Shown: positions 18,697 to 28,324, numbered from the stretch's first letter. The stretch is DNA of 64,000 nt from Agarilytica sp045430285 (GCA_045430285.1 JAILXV010000006.1:62001-126000); one strand, 5' to 3'. Notes: generated from the letters alone by a model not told the origin. A program made the numbers and translations.

Positions 18697-18713
18697 TAAT
18701 TAATCTAATTTAT
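18697..18713 (+). promoter_or_regulatory. Candidate LysR operator upstream of glcB
   Basis: TAATTAATCTAATTTAT here is repeated, inverted and with one change, upstream of the lysR gene at 19732-19748. It contains the palindrome ATTAGATTAAT. Two copies at the only two promoters next to this regulator suggest its binding site. Confidence 0.5.
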
Positions 18714-18716
18714 GCT

Positions 18717-18757
18717 TTTTATTCTGCCCATCACTCAAATTAATGATCAGAATAAAA
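18717..18757. promoter_or_regulatory. Inverted repeat between lysR and glcB
   Basis: TTTTATTCTG (18717-18726) and CAGAATAAAA (18748-18757) are perfect 10-base complements, 21 bases apart. It lies 14 bases after the lysR stop and about 75 bases before the glcB start. It could be a terminator for lysR (AT-rich stem) or an operator for glcB; the sequence does not decide. Confidence 0.5.
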
Positions 18758-18770
18758 CAAGGGCGGTATT

Positions 18771-19706
18771 CTAATACTTCTGAGCGACTTCAGCCACCGT
18801 TCTTCTAAACCAGCGGTGCGCAGGGTTATGGTGAAGTAACCCGCTCCAGGCCATATCGAGGTCTATTTCGGGAATTTCGAAGGGTGGGGGAAGGAAAACC
18901 AGATTGGGATTTCCTGAGTGTAAGCGGGCTGCCCGCGATGGAATGGTCAATACAAGGTCTTTATTTTCGACCATAGACATGGCCGCTTGGTAATGGCGAG
19001 TAAATACGCGAATACTGCGTTTCTTGCCCAATTTACTTAACGTAACGTCCACCCAACCTAGGCGCTGCACATCCTCTGGATTTACCCCGACTCCCACGCC
19101 CATACCGGTTTTACTCACCCAAACGTGCTGGGAACCGATGTAGCTATCGAGATCAAAAGAATCGACAATGGGGTTTTCCTTCCAGAGCATGCAGGTAAAG
19201 CTATCTCGCCAAAGGGTGGATTTATGGAATGAATCTGGCAGCTCATCAAAGCGGTTGATAACGAAATCCACATGCCCTTGTTCCACGTCCTGATAGCTGA
19301 CATCACTGGAGGTCATGATATCTATTGTGATGTTTGGCGCTTCTTTGCGAACATAGTTGAGCAATTCGGGGATCAGCGTCGATTCTGCATAATCACTCGC
19401 GGCGATTCGGAATAACTTGTCGCTTTCCTTAGGATCGAAATCCTGTACCGGCTGAACAACTCGCTCTACGTGCAAAATCAGCTCTCTGACTTCTGGCTCT
19501 AGTGCTTGGGCACGTTCCGTTGGTTTCATCCCTTCACTGGTTCTCACCAAAAGCGGATCATCGAACTGCTGGCGCAAACGTTTGAGGGTGTTGGACATTG
19601 CTGGCTGGGTAATACCCAGGTAGTCCGCTGCTTGGGTCACGCTCTTTTCTTTCAGCAGGATGTTGAGTGCTACAAGGAGGTTAAGATCGACACCATGAAG
19701 ATTCAT
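18771..19706 (-). CDS. LysR-family transcriptional regulator next to glcB
   Basis: A 311-residue LysR protein. The N-terminal winged helix is clear (LNLLVALNILLKEKSVTQAA, then ITQPAMSNTLKRLRQQFDDP), followed by the two-lobed effector domain from about residue 95. The HTH belongs to the NodD/PcpR-like branch (VDLNLLVALN start). It precedes glcB on the same strand. A shared 17-base motif sits in front of both genes, so control of the glyoxylate shunt plus autoregulation is likely. The effector is unknown. The promoter-side ribosome site is weak, since the ATG follows an A/T-rich run. Confidence 0.9.
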   Translation of the reverse strand: MNLHGVDLNLLVALNILLKEKSVTQAADYLGITQPAMSNTLKRLRQQFDDPLLVRTSEGMKPTERAQALEPEVRELILHVERVVQPVQDFDPKESDKLFRIAASDYAESTLIPELLNYVRKEAPNITIDIMTSSDVSYQDVEQGHVDFVINRFDELPDSFHKSTLWRDSFTCMLWKENPIVDSFDLDSYIGSQHVWVSKTGMGVGVGVNPEDVQRLGWVDVTLSKLGKKRSIRVFTRHYQAAMSMVENKDLVLTIPSRAARLHSGNPNLVFLPPPFEIPEIDLDMAWSGLLHHNPAHRWFRRTVAEVAQKY

Positions 19707-19731
19707 GAAAAAAATACCAAGTTAAAAATCT

Positions 19732-19748
19732 ATAAGTTAGATTAATTA
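19732..19748 (-). promoter_or_regulatory. Candidate autoregulatory LysR site upstream of lysR
   Basis: ATAAGTTAGATTAATTA lies 26 bases before the lysR ATG. Its reverse complement matches the motif upstream of glcB at 16 of 17 positions. Confidence 0.5.
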
Positions 19749-19859
19749 TACTCGGAAATTCTGGGCTATCCAGTGGGGTGATGAAATTACTCGTCACATG
19801 AAGGGCAAAAAGCGGCCTATCAAGATCAAAATAAAGAAAGCGCCTTCGAGCTAGATCTC

Positions 19860-19963
19860 AGTAAACCGGCAGCTCGGTTCAAGACACGCCGTAAATACAT
19901 CCGTGTAGGCTCTCTGTTGACGTCCTGTCAACAGAAGGTCTTGAACCGAGCTGCCGATTTACT
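19860..19963 (+). repeat. Structured inverted-repeat element, copy A
   Basis: Arms 19860-19885 and 19938-19963 are complementary at 25 of 26 bases (AGTAAACCGGCAGCTCGG...). The 52-base core holds two hairpins: ACACG/CGTGT and CTGTTGAC/GTCAACAG. The core matches the reverse complement of copy B (20098-20149) at 42 of 52 positions, while the arms of the two copies are unrelated in sequence. Both are flanked by TAGATCTC on the same outer side. It lies between the lysR promoter and the aceK 3' end. Confidence 0.8.
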
Positions 19964-20074
19964 TTGGTGAAGCTAGGAGTATGTATTTCAATACATAAAA
20001 AACGGATCAACAATTCTTAAGCCGCAACGTTTTTTAGATTAAAAAAGAAAAAGGAAATTAAATGCCCGTCAGAT

Positions 20075-20172
20075 GGTTTCGGGGTTGGATACGTGACCTT
20101 CTGTTGGCAGGACACCAACAGAGAGCTTACAGGGACGTACTCGCAGCGTGTCACGTAGCCAACACCGAAATC
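20075..20172 (-). repeat. Structured inverted-repeat element, copy B
   Basis: Arms 20075-20097 and 20150-20172 are complementary at 20 of 23 bases (GGTTTCGGGGTTGG...). The 52-base core is the inverted homologue of copy A, with the same two internal hairpins; the CTGTTGG/CCAACAG stem is kept through changes on both sides. It ends 20 bases after the aceK stop codon and may serve as its transcription end or RNA 3' stabiliser. Confidence 0.8.
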
Positions 20173-20191
20173 AGCGAGATCTACAACCTAG

Positions 20192-21970
20192 CTAGTCAAC
20201 ATTCTCCAAATCCTCAAAACAATTACAAAACCGTGTTTCTTCAGGATAAGGAAAGACATTCGGGAAAATACCTTTTCTGATAAGCGATTGTTTATCAGAC
20301 CAATAGCTCGCCTCTAGCAAATCCGCATGCCGCTCCATAAAAGGTTTTCGATATTCAGGCCGAATCAACACAAAACTCAAAAACTGCTCTGGAAACACGT
20401 CTTGTTGCCCGACGTGATACCAAGGACGATCAGACATCTCGTCCTCTTCTGTACGCGCCTCGGGAATCTTGCGGAAATTCATCTCGGTTAGATATTCGAT
20501 TTCATCATAATCATAAAAAATTATGCGCCCATGTCGCGTCACACCGAAGTTTTTAAGCAACATATCCCCAGGGAAAATATTCACCGCGATCATTTGCTTA
20601 ATCGCATCGCCGTATTCGTAAATTGCCTCTCGAACCTGAACAGGAGACGCGCTTTGCAAATAGATATTGAGCGGGGTCATTCGCCGTTCAATATATACAT
20701 GTTTAATAACGACGGTATCATCTTCCAAAGTAATTTTGGACGGCGCCACTCGTACTAAATAATTATAAAGTTCATCAGAAAAACGTGATCGAGGAAGCGC
20801 CACATCCGAGTATTCCAAGGTATCTGCCATACGACCAACACGGTCATGAAGCTTAACCAACATATACTTTTCTTTGATTTCTTTTTCCGTGGTTTCTTTT
20901 TCCGGCGGAAAGTTATCTTTGATCAGCTTAAACACATAGGGAAATGATTGCTGTGTAAACACCGCCATAACCATACCTTCAATACCTGGCGCCTGAACCA
21001 GGTCATCGGTACTGTTTTCCAAGTGCTCAAGAAACTCACGATAGAACTGTGTTTTACCATGCTTCTGGAAACCGATATGAGTATAGATTTCCGTTCGTGA
21101 CTTTCTTAACAAGAGGCGTTGAAGAAAACTCACCATCGCGGCTGGCGATTCGGTTTCCACCATAAAGTACGCGCGCGCAAACCCAAACAGAACATTTAGC
21201 TCTTCGTTATCTAATACTAATGTATCAAGGTAAAGTGATCCCTTTTCATTATTCATTACTGGGATTGAAAAAGGCTGATCACCATAATCTGTAATAATAC
21301 GCCCAATAAGATATGCAGCTTTACTGCGAAAGAATGGCCGCTTTATTACATCAAAACGAAATTTCGTTTGCTTGCTCACTTCGTAACGAGAAGTATCCAA
21401 ATAACGCTTAAGCACATAGCGCACATCCCTATCAACATCTTCGAATGGCAAGCCGAAATTAAAATCAACCACGATACTTTTCAAGGTGTCAAATATATCG
21501 CGTGCGTGGCAGTCATAACTTTTAATGACCGGAGTAGTCACTTGAATATCTTCGAATGCAAGAGAGGACCGTACAAAAATATTATTGTTATTATAATATT
21601 TACGATGATGAATACGGCAAAATACGGAATTGTAATAGCTTTCCGCTAACTTGGGCTGCAAATGCGATTTCAAGCGTTTCGCATAACGCGTACGCACTTC
21701 TTTCCACAACTCTTCGTCATGCAAATCATGACGTTCACCAAATATTTTATTCAGCGCATCAGTTGTCTCGACAATACGCAAGTCGTAACCTTGAATACGC
21801 TTTTTAGATGCGTCTTGTATTCCCTGCCAATCGCCTTGTTCAAAAAAACGTGCTGCATGCGCCGTGTATTGATTGAAAATCTGGAAGTGTCGATCGAAGC
21901 CTTCAATAATTTTTGAAGTAACTTTTTCAATCAGCTCAGGTTGACTGAGCTGGGGAAGCGCATTGGTCAT
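20192..21970 (-). CDS. aceK: Isocitrate dehydrogenase kinase/phosphatase
   Basis: A 592-residue AceK of usual length. Family segments include IIEGFDRHFQIFNQYT near the N terminus, YFMVETESPAAMVSFLQRLL, and the kinase catalytic region NIFPGDMLLKNFGVTRHGRIIFYDYDE (residues 455-482), with the ATP site upstream around VFKLIKDNFPPEK. AceK phosphorylates isocitrate dehydrogenase to push isocitrate into the glyoxylate bypass, and dephosphorylates it again. AGGTGGA precedes the ATG. The first 35 bases overlap the 3' end of the AddA-like gene, so its translation is probably coupled to the repair genes upstream. aceA is not visible nearby. Confidence 0.97.
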   Translation of the reverse strand: MTNALPQLSQPELIEKVTSKIIEGFDRHFQIFNQYTAHAARFFEQGDWQGIQDASKKRIQGYDLRIVETTDALNKIFGERHDLHDEELWKEVRTRYAKRLKSHLQPKLAESYYNSVFCRIHHRKYYNNNNIFVRSSLAFEDIQVTTPVIKSYDCHARDIFDTLKSIVVDFNFGLPFEDVDRDVRYVLKRYLDTSRYEVSKQTKFRFDVIKRPFFRSKAAYLIGRIITDYGDQPFSIPVMNNEKGSLYLDTLVLDNEELNVLFGFARAYFMVETESPAAMVSFLQRLLLRKSRTEIYTHIGFQKHGKTQFYREFLEHLENSTDDLVQAPGIEGMVMAVFTQQSFPYVFKLIKDNFPPEKETTEKEIKEKYMLVKLHDRVGRMADTLEYSDVALPRSRFSDELYNYLVRVAPSKITLEDDTVVIKHVYIERRMTPLNIYLQSASPVQVREAIYEYGDAIKQMIAVNIFPGDMLLKNFGVTRHGRIIFYDYDEIEYLTEMNFRKIPEARTEEDEMSDRPWYHVGQQDVFPEQFLSFVLIRPEYRKPFMERHADLLEASYWSDKQSLIRKGIFPNVFPYPEETRFCNCFEDLENVD

Positions 21971-24900
21971 ATTCTATCCACCTGCCTATCATCGGGAAGT
22001 ACAGGGCAAGCTTGATATTGCGATAGCCCATTTTTTTCACAGCATTTCTATATTGAAACATAATATCTTTATAAGTCCACTGCTCTGATTGGATAAATGC
22101 ATCAATACTTTGGCCTGGATCAGGATGACTTGTTTTGTAGTCTACAATCCAAGTCGTTTCTGTGTCACAAATAACCAAATCTGCGATAAGCTGACGCACA
22201 CCATTTTGAGAAAACAGGGTCATTTCAAATTCTGGATGGCGCTCAAAAGTAGCATCAAATAGCCAATGCACGGACCGATCATCACATAAACCTTGGACGA
22301 TCGATTCCATTTGCGCCGATGCTTCAGGCAATTGAAGTAACGGTACACCCGCATGACTTAGCTGACTGCGCCAAACTGGCTGCATGTTAGCGAAGCCATT
22401 TTCGCCCCAGGAGTAAAGCTGCTCTACAGTCAAGAATTTCAACAATCGATGAATGCAAACGCCAACTAAGCGAGGCACCTCGTTCGGCCACCGAATATTA
22501 AATAGTTGTTGATTGTCGTGTTGAAAATAAGGCACATATGCCTCTAGCAATTGACCCCGCTCCAACTCGGGGAGCTGCCAACTGGAGGGCAATCGCTTTA
22601 ACTCTTGAGACAACCTTGTTTTGCCAACACCTCCGTTTTCACAGCCGTCTCGGCTCAATAGGTTCACCTGTAATTTTACGGCATCCCAAATCGTCGCCAT
22701 TAACGAGGCACTGGCGGGCGGGCGTAAGGACGACTCACCACTTTTCGTTTTTTTAGCATCAGAACTGAAATGAGCCAACAAATGCAGACGCTCACGCGCA
22801 CGCGTGCAGGCGACATACAACAAACGACAATATTCGTTTTGTGTTCGTTTCTTTTCCTGCCAGGCTAAATGTGCCTCGACAGGATCTTTATCCTTACCGC
22901 TCCCGGTGATTGGCGACAGTAACAAGGCACTTTCACCAAAATCATTAACTCGCTCATACCAACGCAATAATTCTGGATCATTGCTCTTCGGACTTTTTTG
23001 TAACGATGGAACGATCACTGTATCGAACTCAAGTCCTTTCGATTTATGTATTGTCATTATCTGAAGATTTTCATCACTATCAGAATCCGGCAATGAAAAC
23101 AGTTTTTCGACCGCCTTATCTAATGCGTCTTTACGGCTTAACTCGCCACTTGCATCTAAGCGTTCAAGCAGAGAAAAATATAATTGTGCATGTTCGATTT
23201 CTTGCGCGGTTTCAAGGCAGGCTGGACCACCGAGAGATAACCACACGCCTTCCACCCATTGCCGTAAAGTTTTACGTCGAGAATTTTCTAGTGCATCCTG
23301 TAACACCGATACAATTCGGGTAAAAATCTGGTACCGTTTAGACTCAGAACCAGCCCCAATATTGTCAGTCGAACTGGTTAACGATTCAGAAAACAAATCA
23401 CCCTGAACTGTTTTCGCCGTCTCTTCAACGACCGGCGCCGATGATGGGGATATTTCAACAACATACTGAGACAACTGCTGCCATACCGTAATCGGTAAAC
23501 CCGCCTCATCTCTAATATTAGAAATATGAAGCAACTCTTCTAAACTCGCACCACACCAAGGGGCACGAAGTAGCGATAACCATGCGACGCGGTCCGATGG
23601 GTACAACAATGCCTTTGTGAGGGACAAGATATCTTGAACCACTTCGTTCGACGACAAGGGTTCTAAATCTACTGAACGAAAATTAAAACCCGCTTCTTTA
23701 AGTACCGGAGCAATATGGGCGATATGACTTCGGTTACGCACTAAGATTCCGACACTACCACATGGCGATTCCGAGCGAGCGTTTTGAACTAAAGATAAAA
23801 CGTGCTGAGCTTCATCATCTAATGTCGTGCCTTCTCCGAAACCTTGAAGAGATATACGCCCTTCCAAACGAGTTTGATCAAAAGGATCTGAAGGAGAATA
23901 ACTCACTGCTCCCGTGGCAACATCATGCTTATCGGGAAAAGACTGTTCAAAAACGCGATTTACCCAATCGACAATATGCGCTTGCGATCGAAAATTAGCA
24001 GTGAGTCGTAAAGGGGTTAATGGCAAATCACCAAGGCCATGCTCGATACACTGTAAAAACAAACCCACATTCGCATCACGAAAACTATAGATCGATTGCA
24101 TCGCATCACCTACGCAAAACAATGTTCGCTCGCTATCGGGTTCCCAGCCCCACGTTAAGGCTTGAAGCAGTTCAATTTGTGCCGGAGACGTATCTTGAAA
24201 CTCATCGACCAAGATGTGATGAATTTTGTAATCGAGCGCTAGTGCTAAATCGCTTGGCTCGTCAAGCTTGCCCAGCGCGATCCGCGCCTTCAAACTAATC
24301 TCAGAAAAATCTACCGCATTTTTCTCTTGAAAAATCACGCTCAGATAAGCACTTAAGATAGGCAGCACTTGCACAACGGCAACAAGTAGTTCCCGTTGTT
24401 CCCTGTCGTAACGCGCCGTTGGCAAATAGCGTAAATCACGTAAAGCATCGAGCAAGCCAGGTTCGTTAGAAAACGATGCGATAATAGAAACACATCGCTG
24501 TTTCTCCTCCTTAAACGCTTTTTTCTCTGCCGCATTTTCACCAGCAGGAAAACCACAGCGCTTATCAACACTTTTGCGCCACTGGTTAGTGCCCGTCAAT
24601 AAAATATTAGCGATACCCAGCCATTGTTTTATACCTTCATCATCGCTCTCGGGAAGTCCTGAGGACGCTACATTCAGGTTAAGACAATTTTCTGTTACCG
24701 AATCAATTTCCATTCGATGTAAATTACTCGCAGCAAAAGACGCAAGTTCGATAAGGGGCGATTGAAATTCATAGGGGATACGCTCAACCAAGTGTGCGAC
24801 TGTTTCTGAGCGCACCGTTTTCAGGCGGTCTTCCAATACTTCGATAACGCTATCGACATCTGCGCCATGCCCCACAAGGGGCAGCCACGCTTCACGCCTT

Positions 24901-25481
24901 GAAAGCATACTGACCAATAAGCGTTCCAGCTTTTGCGTATTGTTATCCAACAGTGCCAATATTTTTGCAATGCTATCCGACCAGGGTTTATCGTCTTCAA
25001 GCGTTTTAATAAATTTTCGTGCGGTCGCTAGATATAACACCTCCGGCTCATCACTGACTTGAGGAGGCGAAGCAAATGAAGAATGAAAGGGTAATGTATT
25101 CGCTAACGATGAACACAAACTATCAAAGGTTTTAATTTGTAATCGGGCAGGCGAATCAAGAAGCTGCCAACGGTAATGTTCGTCTTGCTTTAATACAGCG
25201 CTCGCCAAACCCCAGGTGAGCTTTGCATGATCACTTTCTGGTTCTGGGCTCGCTTGTGCGTGTTGCAGTGCACGAATAACCCGCAGCCGCATTTCACCCG
25301 CCGCTTTGCGGGTAAAGGTCATCGCCAAAATCTCTTCCGGCTTTTTCACTCTCGCCAGTAGGGTTAAAAAACGCTGGGTAAGCAACTCAGTTTTTCCGCT
25401 CCCCGCAGGTGCTTCGCAAATAAACGAGCGGGTCGGATCTAAGGCCTGTTGGCGCTGTTCGTAATCAACCACTTGGCTCAT
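21936..25481 (-). CDS. UvrD/AddA-like helicase-nuclease
   Basis: An 1181-residue superfamily 1A helicase with a C-terminal nuclease. Motifs in order: Walker A ICEAPAGSGKTELLTQRFL near residue 23; motif Ia MTFTRKAAGEMRLRV; Walker B ILVDEFQDTSPAQIELL; MTIHKSKGLEFDTVIVPS (motif V); YVACTRARERLHLLAH (motif VI). RQLIADLVICD followed by WIVDYKTSHPD gives the PD-(D/E)XK nuclease near the C terminus. Together with the AddB-like protein it should process double-strand breaks for recombination, as AddAB or RecBCD do. Its ATG overlaps the addB-like stop by 4 bases (ATGA) and GGAG lies upstream, so the pair is translationally coupled. Confidence 0.9.
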   Translation of the reverse strand: MSQVVDYEQRQQALDPTRSFICEAPAGSGKTELLTQRFLTLLARVKKPEEILAMTFTRKAAGEMRLRVIRALQHAQASPEPESDHAKLTWGLASAVLKQDEHYRWQLLDSPARLQIKTFDSLCSSLANTLPFHSSFASPPQVSDEPEVLYLATARKFIKTLEDDKPWSDSIAKILALLDNNTQKLERLLVSMLSRREAWLPLVGHGADVDSVIEVLEDRLKTVRSETVAHLVERIPYEFQSPLIELASFAASNLHRMEIDSVTENCLNLNVASSGLPESDDEGIKQWLGIANILLTGTNQWRKSVDKRCGFPAGENAAEKKAFKEEKQRCVSIIASFSNEPGLLDALRDLRYLPTARYDREQRELLVAVVQVLPILSAYLSVIFQEKNAVDFSEISLKARIALGKLDEPSDLALALDYKIHHILVDEFQDTSPAQIELLQALTWGWEPDSERTLFCVGDAMQSIYSFRDANVGLFLQCIEHGLGDLPLTPLRLTANFRSQAHIVDWVNRVFEQSFPDKHDVATGAVSYSPSDPFDQTRLEGRISLQGFGEGTTLDDEAQHVLSLVQNARSESPCGSVGILVRNRSHIAHIAPVLKEAGFNFRSVDLEPLSSNEVVQDILSLTKALLYPSDRVAWLSLLRAPWCGASLEELLHISNIRDEAGLPITVWQQLSQYVVEISPSSAPVVEETAKTVQGDLFSESLTSSTDNIGAGSESKRYQIFTRIVSVLQDALENSRRKTLRQWVEGVWLSLGGPACLETAQEIEHAQLYFSLLERLDASGELSRKDALDKAVEKLFSLPDSDSDENLQIMTIHKSKGLEFDTVIVPSLQKSPKSNDPELLRWYERVNDFGESALLLSPITGSGKDKDPVEAHLAWQEKKRTQNEYCRLLYVACTRARERLHLLAHFSSDAKKTKSGESSLRPPASASLMATIWDAVKLQVNLLSRDGCENGGVGKTRLSQELKRLPSSWQLPELERGQLLEAYVPYFQHDNQQLFNIRWPNEVPRLVGVCIHRLLKFLTVEQLYSWGENGFANMQPVWRSQLSHAGVPLLQLPEASAQMESIVQGLCDDRSVHWLFDATFERHPEFEMTLFSQNGVRQLIADLVICDTETTWIVDYKTSHPDPGQSIDAFIQSEQWTYKDIMFQYRNAVKKMGYRNIKLALYFPMIGRWIEYDQCASPAQST

Positions 25482-28324
25482 TGCACAGCTCCATTTTCGT
25501 CGGGCAACACATCATCTCGGTGCCGAATACGGCAAAGGCTTTGCAAATGGCAATACTGACAACTCACTGATTTACTTTTGGGGTTAACGTCCGCCGCACC
25601 AGAAGTGAACTCACAAGCTAAGCTTTCTAATATACGTTGCCACTGACTGATAAGATCCGGCCACTGCTCGGGAAACCCTAAACGTGTAATTGTCGCAGTG
25701 TTTTTATCGTCTGGGTCACCTACTCCGCTGATACCTGGCGCCACGTCGGCATCCTCAGCAAGCCCCTTAAACGCAACGGCATCACTATTAAGCTGACCGA
25801 AGGCTACGCCGGATACATCCTTTTTGTTAGCGATTGCATAAAGCGGTACCTGTGGCTCATCTGGGCGATCACCCGCCCAAGAGCGAATATCAACTTTCCC
25901 CGTTTTATAATCCAGCACAAAGGCACTGCCATCATCTAACTGGTCGATACGGTCAAAGCGAATATTAATCGGCAAGTCACCGATCATTACCCGTTTTTTA
26001 CTTTCATTAAATCGTACAACAAATGCTGCACGCTGCGTTTCAAGCGCTAGCCAAGCGTGTAATAACTTAGACATCCGCTCGCTTTCTAATTGTTTTAAGC
26101 GTGCACCCAACTGATGCCCGTCTTTGGTGATGGTGAAGCTGCGCGCAATACATTCATCCACAAGTTCATCTAATTCCTGCTCCGTGTGCGCCACCAAAGA
26201 CGCGTGACTCTCTAGCGCCTTCCACACTAATTCCAATGCGCGGTGAATAAGCGAACCACGCAAGGCGGCGCTGATACCTGGAATATATTCTTCTGCAGAT
26301 TTCGCATGTAACCGATGTGTTGCAAATGCCTTAAACGGACACGCGGCTTGGTCTTTTAGAATTTGAGAGCCACCGCGAATACCGGAAGCATCATCCACAA
26401 GGGGTGCGATCGCATCTTCGATAGCTTCCCCATCCCGTGATTCGAAAATAACATCGCAGTATCGTTGCGATGACTTATCTTGCGCCCCACCCAGCACATC
26501 AGATAGATCCGCCAATGATAAATCACCTATCAAAGGGCTCACTTCTAGCAATTTATCCCCATCCATTTCATGGTGACTCATCACCAAGTGCGAACACGAT
26601 TTTTTAAAACGTTCCGTGATACGTCTTGCAAGCGTTAGCTCACGCTCCACGGAAGCGAGTGGCATGCTGTGTTCTTTTTGTAGCGAAAGAGGAAGAAAAG
26701 CATTGGGACGAATCGGCGATGGCCACGCTTCATTATCTAAATTCATCACCCACAAATAATCAAAGGTCAGCCCAGCCGCTTCAAAAAGACCGAGCACTTG
26801 CACCGGCGAACTTAATGTCTGCGCTTGGAATTGCGTCGCGAACGCAAGCCTTTCCAAAAGCTCAATCGCTTGGTTTAGACTAACTGATGGAAATATATAA
26901 TCGAAACGCCCCAGCTCTGTAATCGTTTTCTGCCATACCTCGACTTGCTGATACTCCAAAGTATCTAATGAACGATTGCCAGGCCAGCCCAATGCTTGCC
27001 ACTGCCGACAAAACAGCTCACCCCACACACTGGGCGACTGCTCTATAGTCGCAGATAACGCAATTTTCTGGAACGCTTGTAGACGCTCATAAAAATCAGG
27101 GAGGATGCGTAAGGAAGTATTTTCATCTACGCTTTCCACAGATGTATTCTTGCTACTTCGACTATCAACCGCAGGGGTCGTAAACTCCCCGACAGCAGTT
27201 CTAAAGCCGGAAACTCTGACCTCTTCATACTGAGCGCGAAGTTGCTCGGCAAGAAGTGCGCGGGAATGAACCTCTGCTTGCACCCCGACGAAGGGCGAAT
27301 GCAAAATTTTATCGATGTCCTCAATATCAAGAGAATGGAAATTAAGTTTAAGGGATAAAATCGCCATCGCTATGGGTGGCGCCGCATTTAAAGAAATACC
27401 AGCAGACATATTGAAAGGGCTTGCATGCCGAGGAGAATCGGGCAATTTGTACTGCGGCTCAAACACATCCGTGAATACACGCTCAACCTGCACCCGCTGA
27501 GAGAGTAACTGTGGCACCACAATGCCAATTCTTACATCAGGAGTGTTGCGAAGAATATTCTCTGCCCACATAGCCGCAGAGAGCACTTCACTCTCGCCAT
27601 CTTGCGCGACTACCCGACATTGACTACTCGCCTCCATCTCAGGCGCATATTCCTCTATAACCCCGCCCAAGGTTTTCACACAATCTAGCAGCGATTGCAT
27701 TTGTGGCGTAATATCATCAAACGCAACCAGTACCACACGACGTGGTATCGCCACCTTCCCGCCCGCAATATAACCAATTAACCGCTCCACCATACTCGGC
27801 TGATCAATAAGCCCCTGCTCATCACAATAAGCTCGATAGCCCGCCAGCCATGTACTGAATTCTTTCGCGATACTCGGCTGGGCCTCCGCCGCGATATTCC
27901 ACCGAACCAGCATATTCCACGCTCTCCGGCACTCGGACGCAGTAGCGGCTGGATTAAACAGATCAATATCCTCAATCCCCTCCCCTTTATCGCTTGGATC
28001 ACCCCGGCGCCGCAGCACCTCCAACCAAATTGCATCCTCCTGAGCAGAATTGATCAAAAGGGGCTGAGCGTCTGGGCTACTGCTCAGAAAATCCTCCCAC
28101 AAGGACTCCACCCAAGTCGTAAAGGAATGGCACGGATATGTCGGCCACGCCTCAGCTTCGGCCTGACGCTGAAATTGCGCATACTCGTCTTGAATGAAAC
28201 GCCCCAAACGCTGATTGGGCGCGAGAACGAGCGTGCCTGGAGACACGATAGGAGCACCCCCACTACTACACGAAACAGTGCTTTCAAATAAGGAATCAAA
28301 GCCACGCATATTGGACCGTTTCAC
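25478..28324 (-). CDS. AddB-like PD-(D/E)XK nuclease, probable Fe-S DNA repair protein
   Basis: A 948-residue protein of the AddB-related 'probable DNA repair protein' group. The N terminus (GTLVLAPNQRLGRFIQDEY) is helicase-like but lacks a working Walker A lysine loop, as usual for AddB. The C-terminal nuclease is intact: FDRIDQLDDGSAFVLDYKTGK with downstream PQVPLYAI. A cysteine in DQAACPFKAF near residue 660, plus a closing CQYCHLQSLC (C-x2-C-x5-C) near 925, is the iron-staple arrangement of AddB nucleases. It begins the operon addB-addA-aceK. Start is GTG at 28324 or ATG at 28309; neither has a clear ribosome site. Confidence 0.85.
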   Translation of the reverse strand: MKRSNMRGFDSLFESTVSCSSGGAPIVSPGTLVLAPNQRLGRFIQDEYAQFQRQAEAEAWPTYPCHSFTTWVESLWEDFLSSSPDAQPLLINSAQEDAIWLEVLRRRGDPSDKGEGIEDIDLFNPAATASECRRAWNMLVRWNIAAEAQPSIAKEFSTWLAGYRAYCDEQGLIDQPSMVERLIGYIAGGKVAIPRRVVLVAFDDITPQMQSLLDCVKTLGGVIEEYAPEMEASSQCRVVAQDGESEVLSAAMWAENILRNTPDVRIGIVVPQLLSQRVQVERVFTDVFEPQYKLPDSPRHASPFNMSAGISLNAAPPIAMAILSLKLNFHSLDIEDIDKILHSPFVGVQAEVHSRALLAEQLRAQYEEVRVSGFRTAVGEFTTPAVDSRSSKNTSVESVDENTSLRILPDFYERLQAFQKIALSATIEQSPSVWGELFCRQWQALGWPGNRSLDTLEYQQVEVWQKTITELGRFDYIFPSVSLNQAIELLERLAFATQFQAQTLSSPVQVLGLFEAAGLTFDYLWVMNLDNEAWPSPIRPNAFLPLSLQKEHSMPLASVERELTLARRITERFKKSCSHLVMSHHEMDGDKLLEVSPLIGDLSLADLSDVLGGAQDKSSQRYCDVIFESRDGEAIEDAIAPLVDDASGIRGGSQILKDQAACPFKAFATHRLHAKSAEEYIPGISAALRGSLIHRALELVWKALESHASLVAHTEQELDELVDECIARSFTITKDGHQLGARLKQLESERMSKLLHAWLALETQRAAFVVRFNESKKRVMIGDLPINIRFDRIDQLDDGSAFVLDYKTGKVDIRSWAGDRPDEPQVPLYAIANKKDVSGVAFGQLNSDAVAFKGLAEDADVAPGISGVGDPDDKNTATITRLGFPEQWPDLISQWQRILESLACEFTSGAADVNPKSKSVSCQYCHLQSLCRIRHRDDVLPDENGAVQ

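Noticed and set aside
16215..20172. Long inverted repeats as MITE-type transposons
   Set aside because: No target-site duplication or transposase-like ends could be shown, and the arms differ between copies, unlike terminal repeats of one mobile family.
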